28,837 nucleotides of DNA. It comes from a virus. This document shows, one piece after another, positions 5,966-11,415 of this stretch (positions within the stretch are counted from its first letter, which is position 1; the number at the start of each line of letters is the position of its first letter). The translations under genes were made by a program, and so were the position numbers. The notes beneath the pieces are model-generated. The model made no database searches and was not told where the DNA came from. It saw only the letters and a program-made list of their open reading frames with translations. The stretch is taken from the IMG/VR virus record IMGVR_UViG_3300010367_000065, positions 1-28,837 of that record; one strand, 5' to 3'.

Positions 5966-6545
5966 GCTGTTCCTTCTTCCTGTTGGTGTTCGTCCTCGTC
6001 GATCCGGCGATCGACTTCGGCCTGCTCAGCCGCGACCTTCTCGGCCTCGAGCTGGTCGTTCATGTACGCGATCTCGCGTAGCGTGCACGCCCTCAGTTGG
6101 GCGGGGGAGCATCCCCAGATCCGGGAGAGGGTGACGCAGACTCGGGTGAGTTCGTTGAGGCTTTTGGGTCGTCCTCGGTTGCCTCCCGGACGGGCTCGTC
6201 GTCGGCGGGCGCGGTGTCGTCGGACTCGTCCTCGTCGTCTGCCAGCAGGTCGTTGAGCTGCTGCAGCGGCAACGTCAGGAGCGCCTCGAAGTCGAGCGGC
6301 TCGGCTTCCTTCCGGGTGACCCACCAGAGCAGCGCACAGTCGCCGTGGACGGTGGTCGGGGGTCGGAGCAGGTCGACCTTCGTGTGCATCTTGATCGCGA
6401 ACAGATCGTTGGGGGTGAGGTCCATGATCTCGGGGAGCCTGTACTGACGGACCGGGCCGGGTTCGGCTGCGGGGATCGGGGGCAGGGGCTCGAAGCCGGG
6501 CGCGTAGGTCTGGGGCTTCGGGGGCAGCAGTGGGTCGGTGGTCAT
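5962..6545 (-). CDS. Predicted -1 frameshift fusion product, tail assembly chaperone-like
   Basis: Slippage at CCCAAAA (6162..6168) would join residues 1 to 128 of the shorter frame (6545 down to 6162) to a 66-residue extension ending at 5962, giving 194 residues. The extension (SLNELTRVCVTLSRIWGCSP, then AQLRACTLREIAYMNDQLEA) looks like folded helical protein. It has no ATG, GTG or TTG start of its own before its ATG at MNDQ, 33 residues in. The layout (short product plus -1 extended product, with a helix-rich conserved extension) is that of siphovirus tail assembly chaperones (lambda G/GT type). The location, in the early operon 14 kb from the tape measure, is not. Frameshifting is well supported; chaperone identity is uncertain. 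Confidence 0.55.
6093..6545 (-). CDS. 0-frame product of the frameshift pair
   Basis: A 150-residue protein read without slippage. It has a Pro-rich N-terminus, a helical core (LTPNDLFAIKMHTKVDLLRP, then HGDCALLWWVTRKEAEPLDF, then LLTLPLQQLNDLLADDEDES), and an acidic, low-complexity tail after residue 105 ending in SPGSGDAPPPN. The core followed by a disordered tail fits the short form of a frameshift pair, where ribosomes that do not slip read a filler sequence. The ATG at 6545 overlaps the stop of the upstream zinc protein. The role is unknown if it is not a tail assembly chaperone. Confidence 0.7.
   Translation of the reverse strand: MTTDPLLPPKPQTYAPGFEPLPPIPAAEPGPVRQYRLPEIMDLTPNDLFAIKMHTKVDLLRPPTTVHGDCALLWWVTRKEAEPLDFEALLTLPLQQLNDLLADDEDESDDTAPADDEPVREATEDDPKASTNSPESASPSPGSGDAPPPN
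6162..6168 (-). promoter_or_regulatory. -1 ribosomal frameshift slippery heptamer CCCAAAA
   Basis: Read in the 0 frame as C CCA AAA, this fits X XXY YYZ exactly, and both tRNAs can re-pair on CCC AAA. It is the point where the upstream frame stops looking folded and the -1 frame starts to. A small GGGGA-TGC-TCCCC hairpin lies about 45 bases downstream, farther than a typical stimulatory stem. Confidence 0.65.
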
Positions 6546-6847
6546 CGTTCCTCGGTTTCGATTCGGTCGAACAGGGTCTGCGGTCGTGGGGATCCACGGC
6601 CGCGGGTGATGCGCGCACGGCAGGTTGCGTAGTGCGGCATGAACAGGGCGTAGCCAGCGGGGGTCTCTTCGCCGCGGCGTCGGGGGTGGCCTTCGAGTTC
6701 CTTGGAGGGCTCACCGGTCGTGAAGCGGATTGGGCGGGCGAGGAAGTTGCCGCCTTCGTCGGGAACGGGGTCGACGGGGACGCGGCGTCCGGTCTCGGTG
6801 TTGGTGACGAACCGGATTGGGTCGCCGCACTTCCTGCACGCGCTCAC
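6542..6847 (-). CDS. Zinc-ribbon hypothetical protein
   Basis: A 101-residue protein starting VSACRKCGDPIRFV. CxxC at residues 4 to 7 and a later HYATC provide four metal ligands, with the pattern TNTETGRRVPVDPVPDEGGN between. This C-CGxPIxF-x-PVDP-H-C arrangement recurs in actinophage early regions as a small protein of unknown function. The GTG at 6847 overlaps the preceding stop (GTGA). A longer GTG start exists but would overlap the upstream gene much further. Confidence 0.75.
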   Translation of the reverse strand: MSACRKCGDPIRFVTNTETGRRVPVDPVPDEGGNFLARPIRFTTGEPSKELEGHPRRRGEETPAGYALFMPHYATCRARITRGRGSPRPQTLFDRIETEER

Positions 6848-7029
6848 TGGGCACCCGCTTGATGAGTGGATGCACACTCGTCGGCGATCGCTGCTTCACG
6901 GGTATCGCGCAGGGGCCCACCGGACTGAGCCCGGAAGCGAATGGGACCGGTCGGGTTGAATCGACTGCCTACGGGGACGGCCATGGCGGCATAGTGAGTC
7001 CACCCGCAAGGACCGATAGGCCCGATCAC
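6844..7029 (-). CDS. Small hypothetical protein
   Basis: A 61-residue protein containing GSRFNPTGPIRFRAQSGGPL followed by RDTREAAIADEC. This pattern is familiar from actinophage early operons but has no assigned function. It starts at GTG 7029, overlapping the preceding stop as GTGA, and ends by overlapping the GTG of the zinc-ribbon gene. An internal ATG (MAVPVGS) is an alternative start with less overlap support. Confidence 0.65.
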   Translation of the reverse strand: MIGPIGPCGWTHYAAMAVPVGSRFNPTGPIRFRAQSGGPLRDTREAAIADECASTHQAGAQ

Positions 7030-7382
7030 AGTGCACCTCCGGCGACTGACACCGCGTGCGCGTACTCCCGGAGCATGTTCGCCCGCATGTGATCGCCCTT
7101 CACGTCCAACCGGTTCGCCGCGTCACCGAGCAGCTGCGACACCTGCACACACCGCCCGTAATCCGAGGTGGGAATCTCGGCGCGGAACAGGAGCCGGCCG
7201 ACCGCTTCGGCCAGGTGCGGGCCGGTCAGCGGGATTCGTTCGAGCATCCCGAGGTCGGTCAGGTCCGGCGGGTCGAGTGCGTCGGCGAGCATCACGAGGT
7301 GCTGCCGGACTTCGTCGCCGGTCCAGGTCGCTTCAAGGTCGGTGATCTTCGCGGCCGCAGCCAGGATGAATGCGGCGCTCAC
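7026..7382 (-). CDS. Hypothetical helical protein
   Basis: A 118-residue, mostly helical protein starting VSAAFILAAAAKITDLEATW. It runs through WTGDEVRQHLVMLADALDPP and GRLLFRAEIPTSDYGRCVQV, ending SVAGGAL. No motif is recognised. The GTG at 7382 overlaps the stop of the upstream two-helix membrane protein by 4 bp; upstream in-frame sequence is Arg-rich and looks like a shadow of that gene. Confidence 0.65.
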   Translation of the reverse strand: MSAAFILAAAAKITDLEATWTGDEVRQHLVMLADALDPPDLTDLGMLERIPLTGPHLAEAVGRLLFRAEIPTSDYGRCVQVSQLLGDAANRLDVKGDHMRANMLREYAHAVSVAGGAL

Positions 7383-7579
7383 GACAGCCCCCACATCGCG
7401 CCGACCACGAGCGCGAACGCCACGTAGAGGCCGAGCAAGATCGCGGCGTCCTGGGCCCGGCGACGGCTGGGCTCGTGCAGCACGGCGCCGATCAGGTCCG
7501 CGATGTGCCACACAGCGAAGGCGAGCGCGCCGGCGGCGAGCGGGACAAGGCAGACAAGGCCGATGATGGTCCTCATCAC
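7379..7579 (-). CDS. Small two-helix membrane protein
   Basis: A 66-residue protein with two predicted membrane segments: residues 3 to 22 (RTIIGLVCLVPLAAGALAFA) and about 45 to 65 (AAILLGLYVAFALVVGAMWG). A short charged loop (EPSRRRAQD) lies between. The start may be GTG 7579 (GTGA overlap) or the next codon ATG 7576 (TGATG overlap). The gene could modify the host envelope early in infection, for example in superinfection exclusion; this is only inferred from position. Confidence 0.65.
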   Translation of the reverse strand: MMRTIIGLVCLVPLAAGALAFAVWHIADLIGAVLHEPSRRRAQDAAILLGLYVAFALVVGAMWGLS

Positions 7580-7758
7580 CAGTCGCTCCCGTCGATGTGC
7601 AGACGCGCACGCAACCGGCTGTTCTCATCCCGATCCGCGTCATCCTCGGCCACACGGCGGCGGTCCTCCGGCGAGATCCGACCCGACCCGGTCAGCAGCA
7701 CCGCGACGGCGACACCCGACAGGACGAGCATGAGCACGATGTCCCACATGTCACTCAC
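7576..7758 (-). CDS. Small single-helix membrane protein
   Basis: A 60-residue protein starting VSDMWDIVLMLVLSGVAVAV. One membrane helix covers about residues 5 to 23, followed by a charged cytosolic tail (ISPEDRRRVAEDDADRDENS). GTG 7758 follows an AAGGGCGG stretch and overlaps the recT stop by 8 bp; ATG 7749 is an equally reasonable start three codons later. It forms a pair with the next two-helix membrane gene. Confidence 0.6.
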   Translation of the reverse strand: MSDMWDIVLMLVLSGVAVAVLLTGSGRISPEDRRRVAEDDADRDENSRLRARLHIDGSDW

Positions 7759-8842
7759 CGCCCTTCTCGCGGTGCGCGACCGTGGCCTGGATGATCGCCT
7801 CCAGATCGTCACGCGTCTTGCACTGCTCGAGCGCGTCGATCACGCGAGACGCTTCCTTCAACGTCAGCTCGTTCGCCGACTCGATGCTGCGGCCGATCAG
7901 GTCACACGTGACCTGCAACCGCTCCGCCCGGTCAGCGACGTCCAGACCGGTGAAACCGGCCATCATCTTCGCGCGCTGCTCCGGCGTCCACCGCGGCTCT
8001 GCATCCTCGACGATCTCGGCCGGCACGGCGCCGTCCTCGTCCGGCTCCGGGTCAGCGAGGTACTCCTGGTTGTTCTCGTCCAGCTGCTCCGGGTTGAACG
8101 GTGGCTCGGACGCTCGGGAGGGAGTGGCGTCCGAGCCACCGGACTTGCCCTTGGACGCATCGGCCTCGTCCTCGGGCTGCTCAGGAGACGCGGAGTCGGT
8201 AGCTTGGGCCGTGGCTTCCCCTGCCGCCGGCTTGCCTTCGTCCGACTCCGCGCCGGTCTGCGGGATCTCCATGAACGGCGGCGCCGTCCTCGACCTCTGG
8301 ATCCGGTTCACTTCCGGATTGCCTTCCGCGTCGACGGTCGCACCGAGCTCTTCGGGCGTGTAGACGACGCCGTAGAGCGCGTCCGAGGCGCCCATCCGGG
8401 CCACTTCGGTGATCGCGCGAGCACGGAGCATCGAGCCGGGGTACTTGAGCCAGTTGCCCGTCCCCCACAGCTTCGCCGCGCGCGCCTTCGCCTCATCCCA
8501 GCGGGCGACGAACGTGAAGTCAGGATCATCGGCCCGGATGAGCTGCGCCTCGGCGTACGTGTCGTCCCCGATGATCCGCAGCTTGTGCCCCGCCTTGCGG
8601 ATCAGACCCGCGATGAGGTCAGCCGACGCCGAGGGCTTGCCGCCGATGACGTGAATCGACGTGATCGCGTTGATTCGATCGACACCGAGCGAGTCGGCGA
8701 ATTCGACGGCATAGAACAGGTTGCCGGGGTTGTCCCGGTACTGCGCCGGCAGCAGGCTCGCGGTCGCCATGAGCTTGACCCACTCGACCTTCTGCTCGAG
8801 GGGCTGCTGTCGATGCAGTTCGACCTCGGTGCTCGTGCTCAT
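7751..8842 (-). CDS. recT: RecT-family single-strand annealing protein
   Basis: A 363-residue protein. Residues about 10 to 200 match the RecT family: AQYRDNPGNLFYAVEFADSL, SIHVIGGKPSASADLIAGLI, and GNWLKYPGSMLRARAITEVA followed by YGVVYTPEELGA. RecT anneals complementary single strands in phage recombination and genome circularisation or repair. Residues about 200 to 290 are an acidic, low-complexity linker rich in Asp, Glu, Ser and Pro. A C-terminal helical segment (WTPEQRAKMMAGFTGL, then SIESANELTLKEASRVIDAL) follows. No obvious partner exonuclease lies next door; the immediately upstream gene is the candidate accessory. ATGA overlap with that gene. Confidence 0.85.
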   Translation of the reverse strand: MSTSTEVELHRQQPLEQKVEWVKLMATASLLPAQYRDNPGNLFYAVEFADSLGVDRINAITSIHVIGGKPSASADLIAGLIRKAGHKLRIIGDDTYAEAQLIRADDPDFTFVARWDEAKARAAKLWGTGNWLKYPGSMLRARAITEVARMGASDALYGVVYTPEELGATVDAEGNPEVNRIQRSRTAPPFMEIPQTGAESDEGKPAAGEATAQATDSASPEQPEDEADASKGKSGGSDATPSRASEPPFNPEQLDENNQEYLADPEPDEDGAVPAEIVEDAEPRWTPEQRAKMMAGFTGLDVADRAERLQVTCDLIGRSIESANELTLKEASRVIDALEQCKTRDDLEAIIQATVAHREKGGE

Positions 8843-9369
8843 TCGGTCTCCCCCTCGATCGCGGGCCGCTCGGCCGTCTGCAACAGGCCGGTCAGGATCT
8901 CGTTCAACTCGCCACGGTCGAGCGCCTCGAACAGCTCGTCGAGCTGGGTGTCGGAGATCTTCACCGACACGTACGGCTCACCGGCTACCTGCTGAATGCC
9001 AGGGACCACTTCGCCGGTCGTCGCGTCGACGAGCAGCCCGTCGACGACCTCCGCCTGATCAGCGAGCGCCTTCGTGTACGCCGGCCTGACCTGCTCGACG
9101 GGCTCGGGGGCGAACACGTTGTGCGGGGAGTGCTCGCGCACCCACTCCCGGTACGCGGCCTCGTCAACGACCCGGATCGTCTTGCGGCCCTTCGCTACCG
9201 ACACGGTGCCGATGTCCGACCCGTCAGGCAGCACGGCGCCCTTGCGGTCGCCCGGGTCGAGCGTCGCCATGACGTCACCGTTGAGGGACCGGCGGGCTTC
9301 CTTGACGCGGTCCTCGATGAACTTCGCCAGGGTGGCGCGCATCGCGGCCTCACGTGCTGTGGTGGTCAT
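8839..9369 (-). CDS. Conserved-type hypothetical protein upstream of recT
   Basis: A 176-residue protein. The N-terminus (MTTTAREAAMRATLAKFIED, then RVKEARRSL) is helical and basic. LPDGSDIGTVSVAKGRKTIR forms a beta segment, and FEALDRGELNEILTGLLQTA ends the protein. The order 'AREAAMRA...DRVKEAR...PDGxxxGTVS' is one I associate with actinobacterial prophages next to recombination genes. I know no biochemical function. Start and stop overlap neighbours (TGATG and ATGA), so it is almost certainly co-translated with recT and may be a recombination accessory protein. Confidence 0.7.
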   Translation of the reverse strand: MTTTAREAAMRATLAKFIEDRVKEARRSLNGDVMATLDPGDRKGAVLPDGSDIGTVSVAKGRKTIRVVDEAAYREWVREHSPHNVFAPEPVEQVRPAYTKALADQAEVVDGLLVDATTGEVVPGIQQVAGEPYVSVKISDTQLDELFEALDRGELNEILTGLLQTAERPAIEGETE

Positions 9370-9569
9370 CAGATCAGCCCTTCTACTCGGAGCGCCGCGA
9401 CGACGTTCGATGCGAGGTGTTCGGGTCCGATCGAGTAGTCGGCGTCGTCGGTGACGATGCCCTCGGCGTTGCAGGCTCGGAGCACCTTGATCGCGACGTC
9501 GGTCGCGGCGGTGTAGCGTCGGTCTGCATCACTCACCGCCGCTGGCGCGTTGGGGTTCGGCCCGGTCAT
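9369..9569 (-). CDS. Small hypothetical protein
   Basis: A 66-residue protein starting MTGPNPNAPAAVSDADRRYT, with two helical segments (ATDVAIKVLRACNAEG and EHLASNVVAALRVEG). The ATG at 9569 overlaps the preceding stop as ATGA; the longer in-frame extension upstream is Arg/Pro-rich and is a shadow of that gene. No family is recognised. Confidence 0.65.
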   Translation of the reverse strand: MTGPNPNAPAAVSDADRRYTAATDVAIKVLRACNAEGIVTDDADYSIGPEHLASNVVAALRVEGLI

Positions 9570-10048
9570 GACTGCACCGGCTTGAGGATCTCGTTCACGG
9601 CGGCGAGGAACTCGTTCTCTTCGCCGTCCTTGAAATTCCACGGCTCGACACCGTCCCCGTAGAGCACCCATCCGTCGACGTCTCCGGCCTCGTTGAAGTT
9701 GAGGCCGATCGCGAACCCGCGGGGGTGGAACACCTGACGGTTGATCAGCCACAGCAGGCCGGTCTCGCGGAGTTCGGCCAGGGGGTGCCAGCCCTCGGGC
9801 CGAGGATCGGTCGGCAGCAGATCGGTGGCGTAGCGGATCTCTTCCGCGCACCGGGTGCACAGCTTCTTACGGTCGACCTCGTCCCCCATCGGGAACAGCC
9901 AGTGACCGTCGTGGACCTTCTCCTGCCCACACAGCGGCACGTGACGGCCGGTGGTGTACGAGTCGGCCGTGCTATCGCGGTCGTACGCGTAGATCCCGAC
10001 GTGATAGACGGTCGAGGGCCGCAGGTCGCGGGTGATCAGGTGGCTCAT
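9566..10048 (-). CDS. Hypothetical protein with possible zinc site
   Basis: A 160-residue protein. The N-terminal half carries LCGQEKVHDGHW and LCTRCAEEI, which could form a zinc site of three Cys plus His. The C-terminal half (HPRGFAIGLNFNEAGDVDGW, then VLYGDGVEPWNF) is an alpha/beta region with a conserved look. No function known to me. It overlaps both neighbours by 4 bp within the early operon. Confidence 0.65.
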   Translation of the reverse strand: MSHLITRDLRPSTVYHVGIYAYDRDSTADSYTTGRHVPLCGQEKVHDGHWLFPMGDEVDRKKLCTRCAEEIRYATDLLPTDPRPEGWHPLAELRETGLLWLINRQVFHPRGFAIGLNFNEAGDVDGWVLYGDGVEPWNFKDGEENEFLAAVNEILKPVQS

Positions 10049-10281
10049 GACTGCACCCGCAGCGACGGGTGAATCAGGTGCACCGGCACGAGATACCGCG
10101 AGTGCGGCTCAACCTCGAGCAGCTCGGGATACGTCCGCTCCAGCCGATCCTTGATCAGATCGACCGCGACAGCAGCGCGGAGCGACGGCGGAGCCGGCGA
10201 GCGGAGCGCGTGACGTACGGCGGTGTTCAGGGACTTCTCCCCGCCGGCGAGGCGGGGTGTCTTCGTGGCGGTGGTCGGCAT
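10045..10281 (-). CDS. Small basic hypothetical protein
   Basis: A 78-residue protein beginning MPTTATKTPRLAGGEKSLNT, with a helix (SLRAAVAVDLIKDRLERTY) and a beta-rich C-terminus (HSRYLVPVHLIHPSLRVQS). Nothing in it identifies a family. It follows the tiny membrane protein by 26 bases and overlaps the next gene by 4. Confidence 0.6.
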   Translation of the reverse strand: MPTTATKTPRLAGGEKSLNTAVRHALRSPAPPSLRAAVAVDLIKDRLERTYPELLEVEPHSRYLVPVHLIHPSLRVQS

Positions 10282-10307
10282 GGCGGAGCCTCTCAGTGGT
10301 GGACGGA

Positions 10308-10418
10308 TCAGGTGATGGTGTAGATGCCGAGGAAGACCAGCCCGACGAGCAGGCCGATCACGTAGGCGGTGAGCGCGAGGGCCAGGACGAACACGACGGC
10401 GGCGAGCAGGTCACGCAT
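10308..10418 (-). CDS. Tiny single-span membrane protein
   Basis: A 36-residue frame that is almost entirely hydrophobic: MRDLLAAVVFVLALALTAYV, then IGLLVGLVFLGIYTIT. It would form one long or two short membrane helices. The ATG (10418) overlaps the GIY-YIG stop by 8 bp, and without it a 129-bp gap would break the tightly packed operon. Codon use is like its neighbours. Function is unknown. Confidence 0.6.
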   Translation of the reverse strand: MRDLLAAVVFVLALALTAYVIGLLVGLVFLGIYTIT

Positions 10419-10716
10419 GAGCGCGCTCCCTGTAGATCGCCTGGCCGCAGGCTCGCGCGATCTCGACGGCTGTCATGCCGAAGCGGTCAGCGATGTTGTG
10501 GCGGGGCTGCAGCGTGCGAATGAGATCGCGCTCAAGTGCTTCCGCGTCTGCGCGGGGCAGGCGCTCGGAGAGCACGACGTCGACCACCTGCGGCCACCAC
10601 GCCCGCGTGAAGCGGTGCTGTCGAATCCGCTCGGCCGGGTCTGCCGAGACGCCGACATAGAGCGGGGCGCCGCGGGCATCCAGCAGCTGGTACACGATGC
10701 CTGTCGAGACCTTCAT
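10411..10716 (-). CDS. GIY-YIG nuclease domain protein
   Basis: A 101-residue single-domain protein. It has the GIY-YIG elements in order: G-I-V-Y at residues 6 to 9, Y-V-G at 20 to 22, the catalytic-type Arg at 30 (PAERIRQH), an acidic helix (ADAEALERDLIRTL) and a terminal Asn in RHNI. Such proteins cut or nick DNA. Standalone copies in actinophages may act in recombination or host-DNA breakdown. The ATG at 10716 overlaps the excisionase stop (ATGA); the upstream in-frame sequence is a shadow. It is the second gene transcribed from the early promoter. Confidence 0.75.
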   Translation of the reverse strand: MKVSTGIVYQLLDARGAPLYVGVSADPAERIRQHRFTRAWWPQVVDVVLSERLPRADAEALERDLIRTLQPRHNIADRFGMTAVEIARACGQAIYRERAHA

Positions 10717-10925
10717 GAGGTGGCCCGCGTCGGTGCGAGCTGGGCGAGCTTCTCGAGGTCGCCACGGCGGAACACGCGGTAGCCGCCTCCGGGCGTACGG
10801 CCTGCCGTGATGAGTCCGCGGGCTTCCCAGCGGCGGAGGGTGGCGGGCGAGCACCGGGCGACGACTGCAGCGTCAGCGATGAGCAGGAGGTCATCCTCGC
10901 TGGTCTGGGTATCCCTATCGGTCAT
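10713..10925 (-). CDS. MerR-like HTH protein: putative excisionase or Cro-like regulator
   Basis: A 70-residue protein with a winged HTH of the MerR/excisionase type: LLLIADAAVVARCSPATLRR, WEARGLITAGRT, then GGGYRVFRRGDLEKL. It is the first gene of the early operon, divergent from the repressor, as expected of an excisionase or a Cro-like switch protein in actinophages. The ATG lies only 8 bases after its predicted -10 box, so the message is nearly leaderless. The first codons contain a third operator-like site (10907..10919). Excisionase versus Cro function cannot be decided from sequence. Confidence 0.7.
   Translation of the reverse strand: MTDRDTQTSEDDLLLIADAAVVARCSPATLRRWEARGLITAGRTPGGGYRVFRRGDLEKLAQLAPTRATS
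10907..10919. promoter_or_regulatory. Third operator-like site
   Basis: GGGTATCCCTATC (minus strand GATAGGGATACCC) repeats the TAGGGAT core of the two promoter operators and lies in the first codons of the excisionase/Cro-like gene. It may bind the repressor cooperatively with the promoter sites. Confidence 0.5.
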
Positions 10926-10933
10926 GGGACGAG

Positions 10934-10962
10934 ACAGTAGGCATCCCTATCAACGTTGTCAA
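10934..10962 (-). promoter_or_regulatory. Early (lytic) promoter with embedded operator
   Basis: On the minus strand TTGACA (10962..10957), a 17-base spacer and TACTGT (10939..10934) form a good sigma-70-type promoter. The ATG of the HTH gene lies 8 bases downstream. The operator GATAGGGATGCCTAC (10951..10937) covers the spacer and -10 start, so a bound repressor would block it. Confidence 0.7.
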
Positions 10963-10984
10963 GGGCTATGCAAGAGTGTCGTAC

Positions 10985-10997
10985 CTATCATTGATAG
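10985..10997. promoter_or_regulatory. Inverted repeat CTATCA-T-TGATAG between the promoters
   Basis: A perfect 6-bp-arm palindrome midway between the two divergent promoters. Its GATAG arms match the outer part of the operators, so it may be a further regulator site. Confidence 0.45.
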
Positions 10998-11000
10998 ACC

Positions 11001-11030
11001 TTGACAAGGTTGAGTAGGGATCTCTACCTT
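11001..11030 (+). promoter_or_regulatory. Repressor promoter with embedded operator
   Basis: TTGACA (11001..11006), an 18-base spacer and TACCTT (11025..11030) precede the repressor ATG at 11038 by 7 bases, implying a leaderless or near-leaderless transcript. The spacer holds GTAGGGATCTCTAC (11014..11027), nearly the same as the operator in the opposing promoter. This suggests autoregulation or competition with a Cro-like protein. Confidence 0.7.
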
Positions 11031-11037
11031 GAATCTC

Positions 11038-11415
11038 ATGACAACAAACGTCGCCTATCTCCCCGGCACCGTCCCCACATGGACGTTTGCTGAGCGCGTA
11101 CGCAAGGTCCGCAGGGACCAAGGACTCACCCAGGCAGCATTCGCCGACCAGCTCGACGTCGGAGAGAAGGCATACGCCGCCTGGGAGTCGGGCAAGAACG
11201 AACCCGGCAGCCTCGTCGACGTCGCCGTGAAGCTCGAGCAGACCACCGGCGTCCCGCGCCAGTGGTTCCTCGGCTGGCTCGACGAGCCCACGAGCCCGAC
11301 CGACGGTGGTGAGCGCGCCCGGCAGGATTCGAACCTGCGACCTAGAGATTACAAAGGCGAAGGACGCGTTCTGGAACTTCCCCGACTTTCCCCTGCAATC
11401 GCAGTGGCGGCGTGA
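11038..11415 (+). CDS. XRE-family immunity repressor with attP-encoded C-terminal tail
   Basis: A 125-residue protein. Residues about 17 to 72 form an XRE helix-turn-helix (VRRDQGLTQAAFADQLDVGE, KAYAAWESGKNEP), followed by PRQWFLGWLDEP. Residues about 92 to 103 (ERARQDSNLRPR) are encoded by tRNA-complementary attP DNA. The final 20 or so residues end in PAIAVAA, an ssrA-like hydrophobic Ala-Ala terminus. The ATG at 11038 is preferred over TTG 11029, which overlaps the -10 box. In mycobacteriophage BPs an equivalent layout makes the virion-form repressor unstable and the integrated, truncated form stable. The stop overlaps the integrase GTG. Confidence 0.82.
   Translation: MTTNVAYLPGTVPTWTFAERVRKVRRDQGLTQAAFADQLDVGEKAYAAWESGKNEPGSLVDVAVKLEQTTGVPRQWFLGWLDEPTSPTDGGERARQDSNLRPRDYKGEGRVLELPRLSPAIAVAA
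11313..11344. other. attP core (tRNA 3'-half identity segment)
   Basis: The minus strand reads TAGGTCGCAGGTTCGAATCC and continues to TGCCGGGCGCGC. It contains a perfect tRNA T-arm (GCAGG, TTCGAAT loop, CCTGC) and acceptor 3' strand, but the upstream sequence does not form the rest of a tRNA. That is what an attachment core restoring a host tRNA after integration looks like. From memory, the acceptor strand fits actinobacterial tRNA-Arg with a GCGCCCG 5' end, possibly the TCT isoacceptor. The exact core limits need the host sequence; identity may extend a few bases past 11344. Confidence 0.8.

Noticed and set aside
5962-6714. A single 250-residue gene in the -1 frame
   Set aside because: Its first two-thirds is Arg/Pro-rich shadow of the 0-frame gene. 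Only the last 66 residues look like protein, which fits a frameshift.
7370-8995. A 541-residue open frame on the plus strand opposite recT
   Set aside because: It is the antisense shadow of recT and its neighbours, Arg-rich and without motifs; the minus strand has clear families.
11313-11360. A tRNA gene on the minus strand
   Set aside because: Only the T-arm and acceptor 3' strand are present. Upstream sequence does not pair as D-arm, anticodon stem or acceptor 5' strand, so it is an attachment core.
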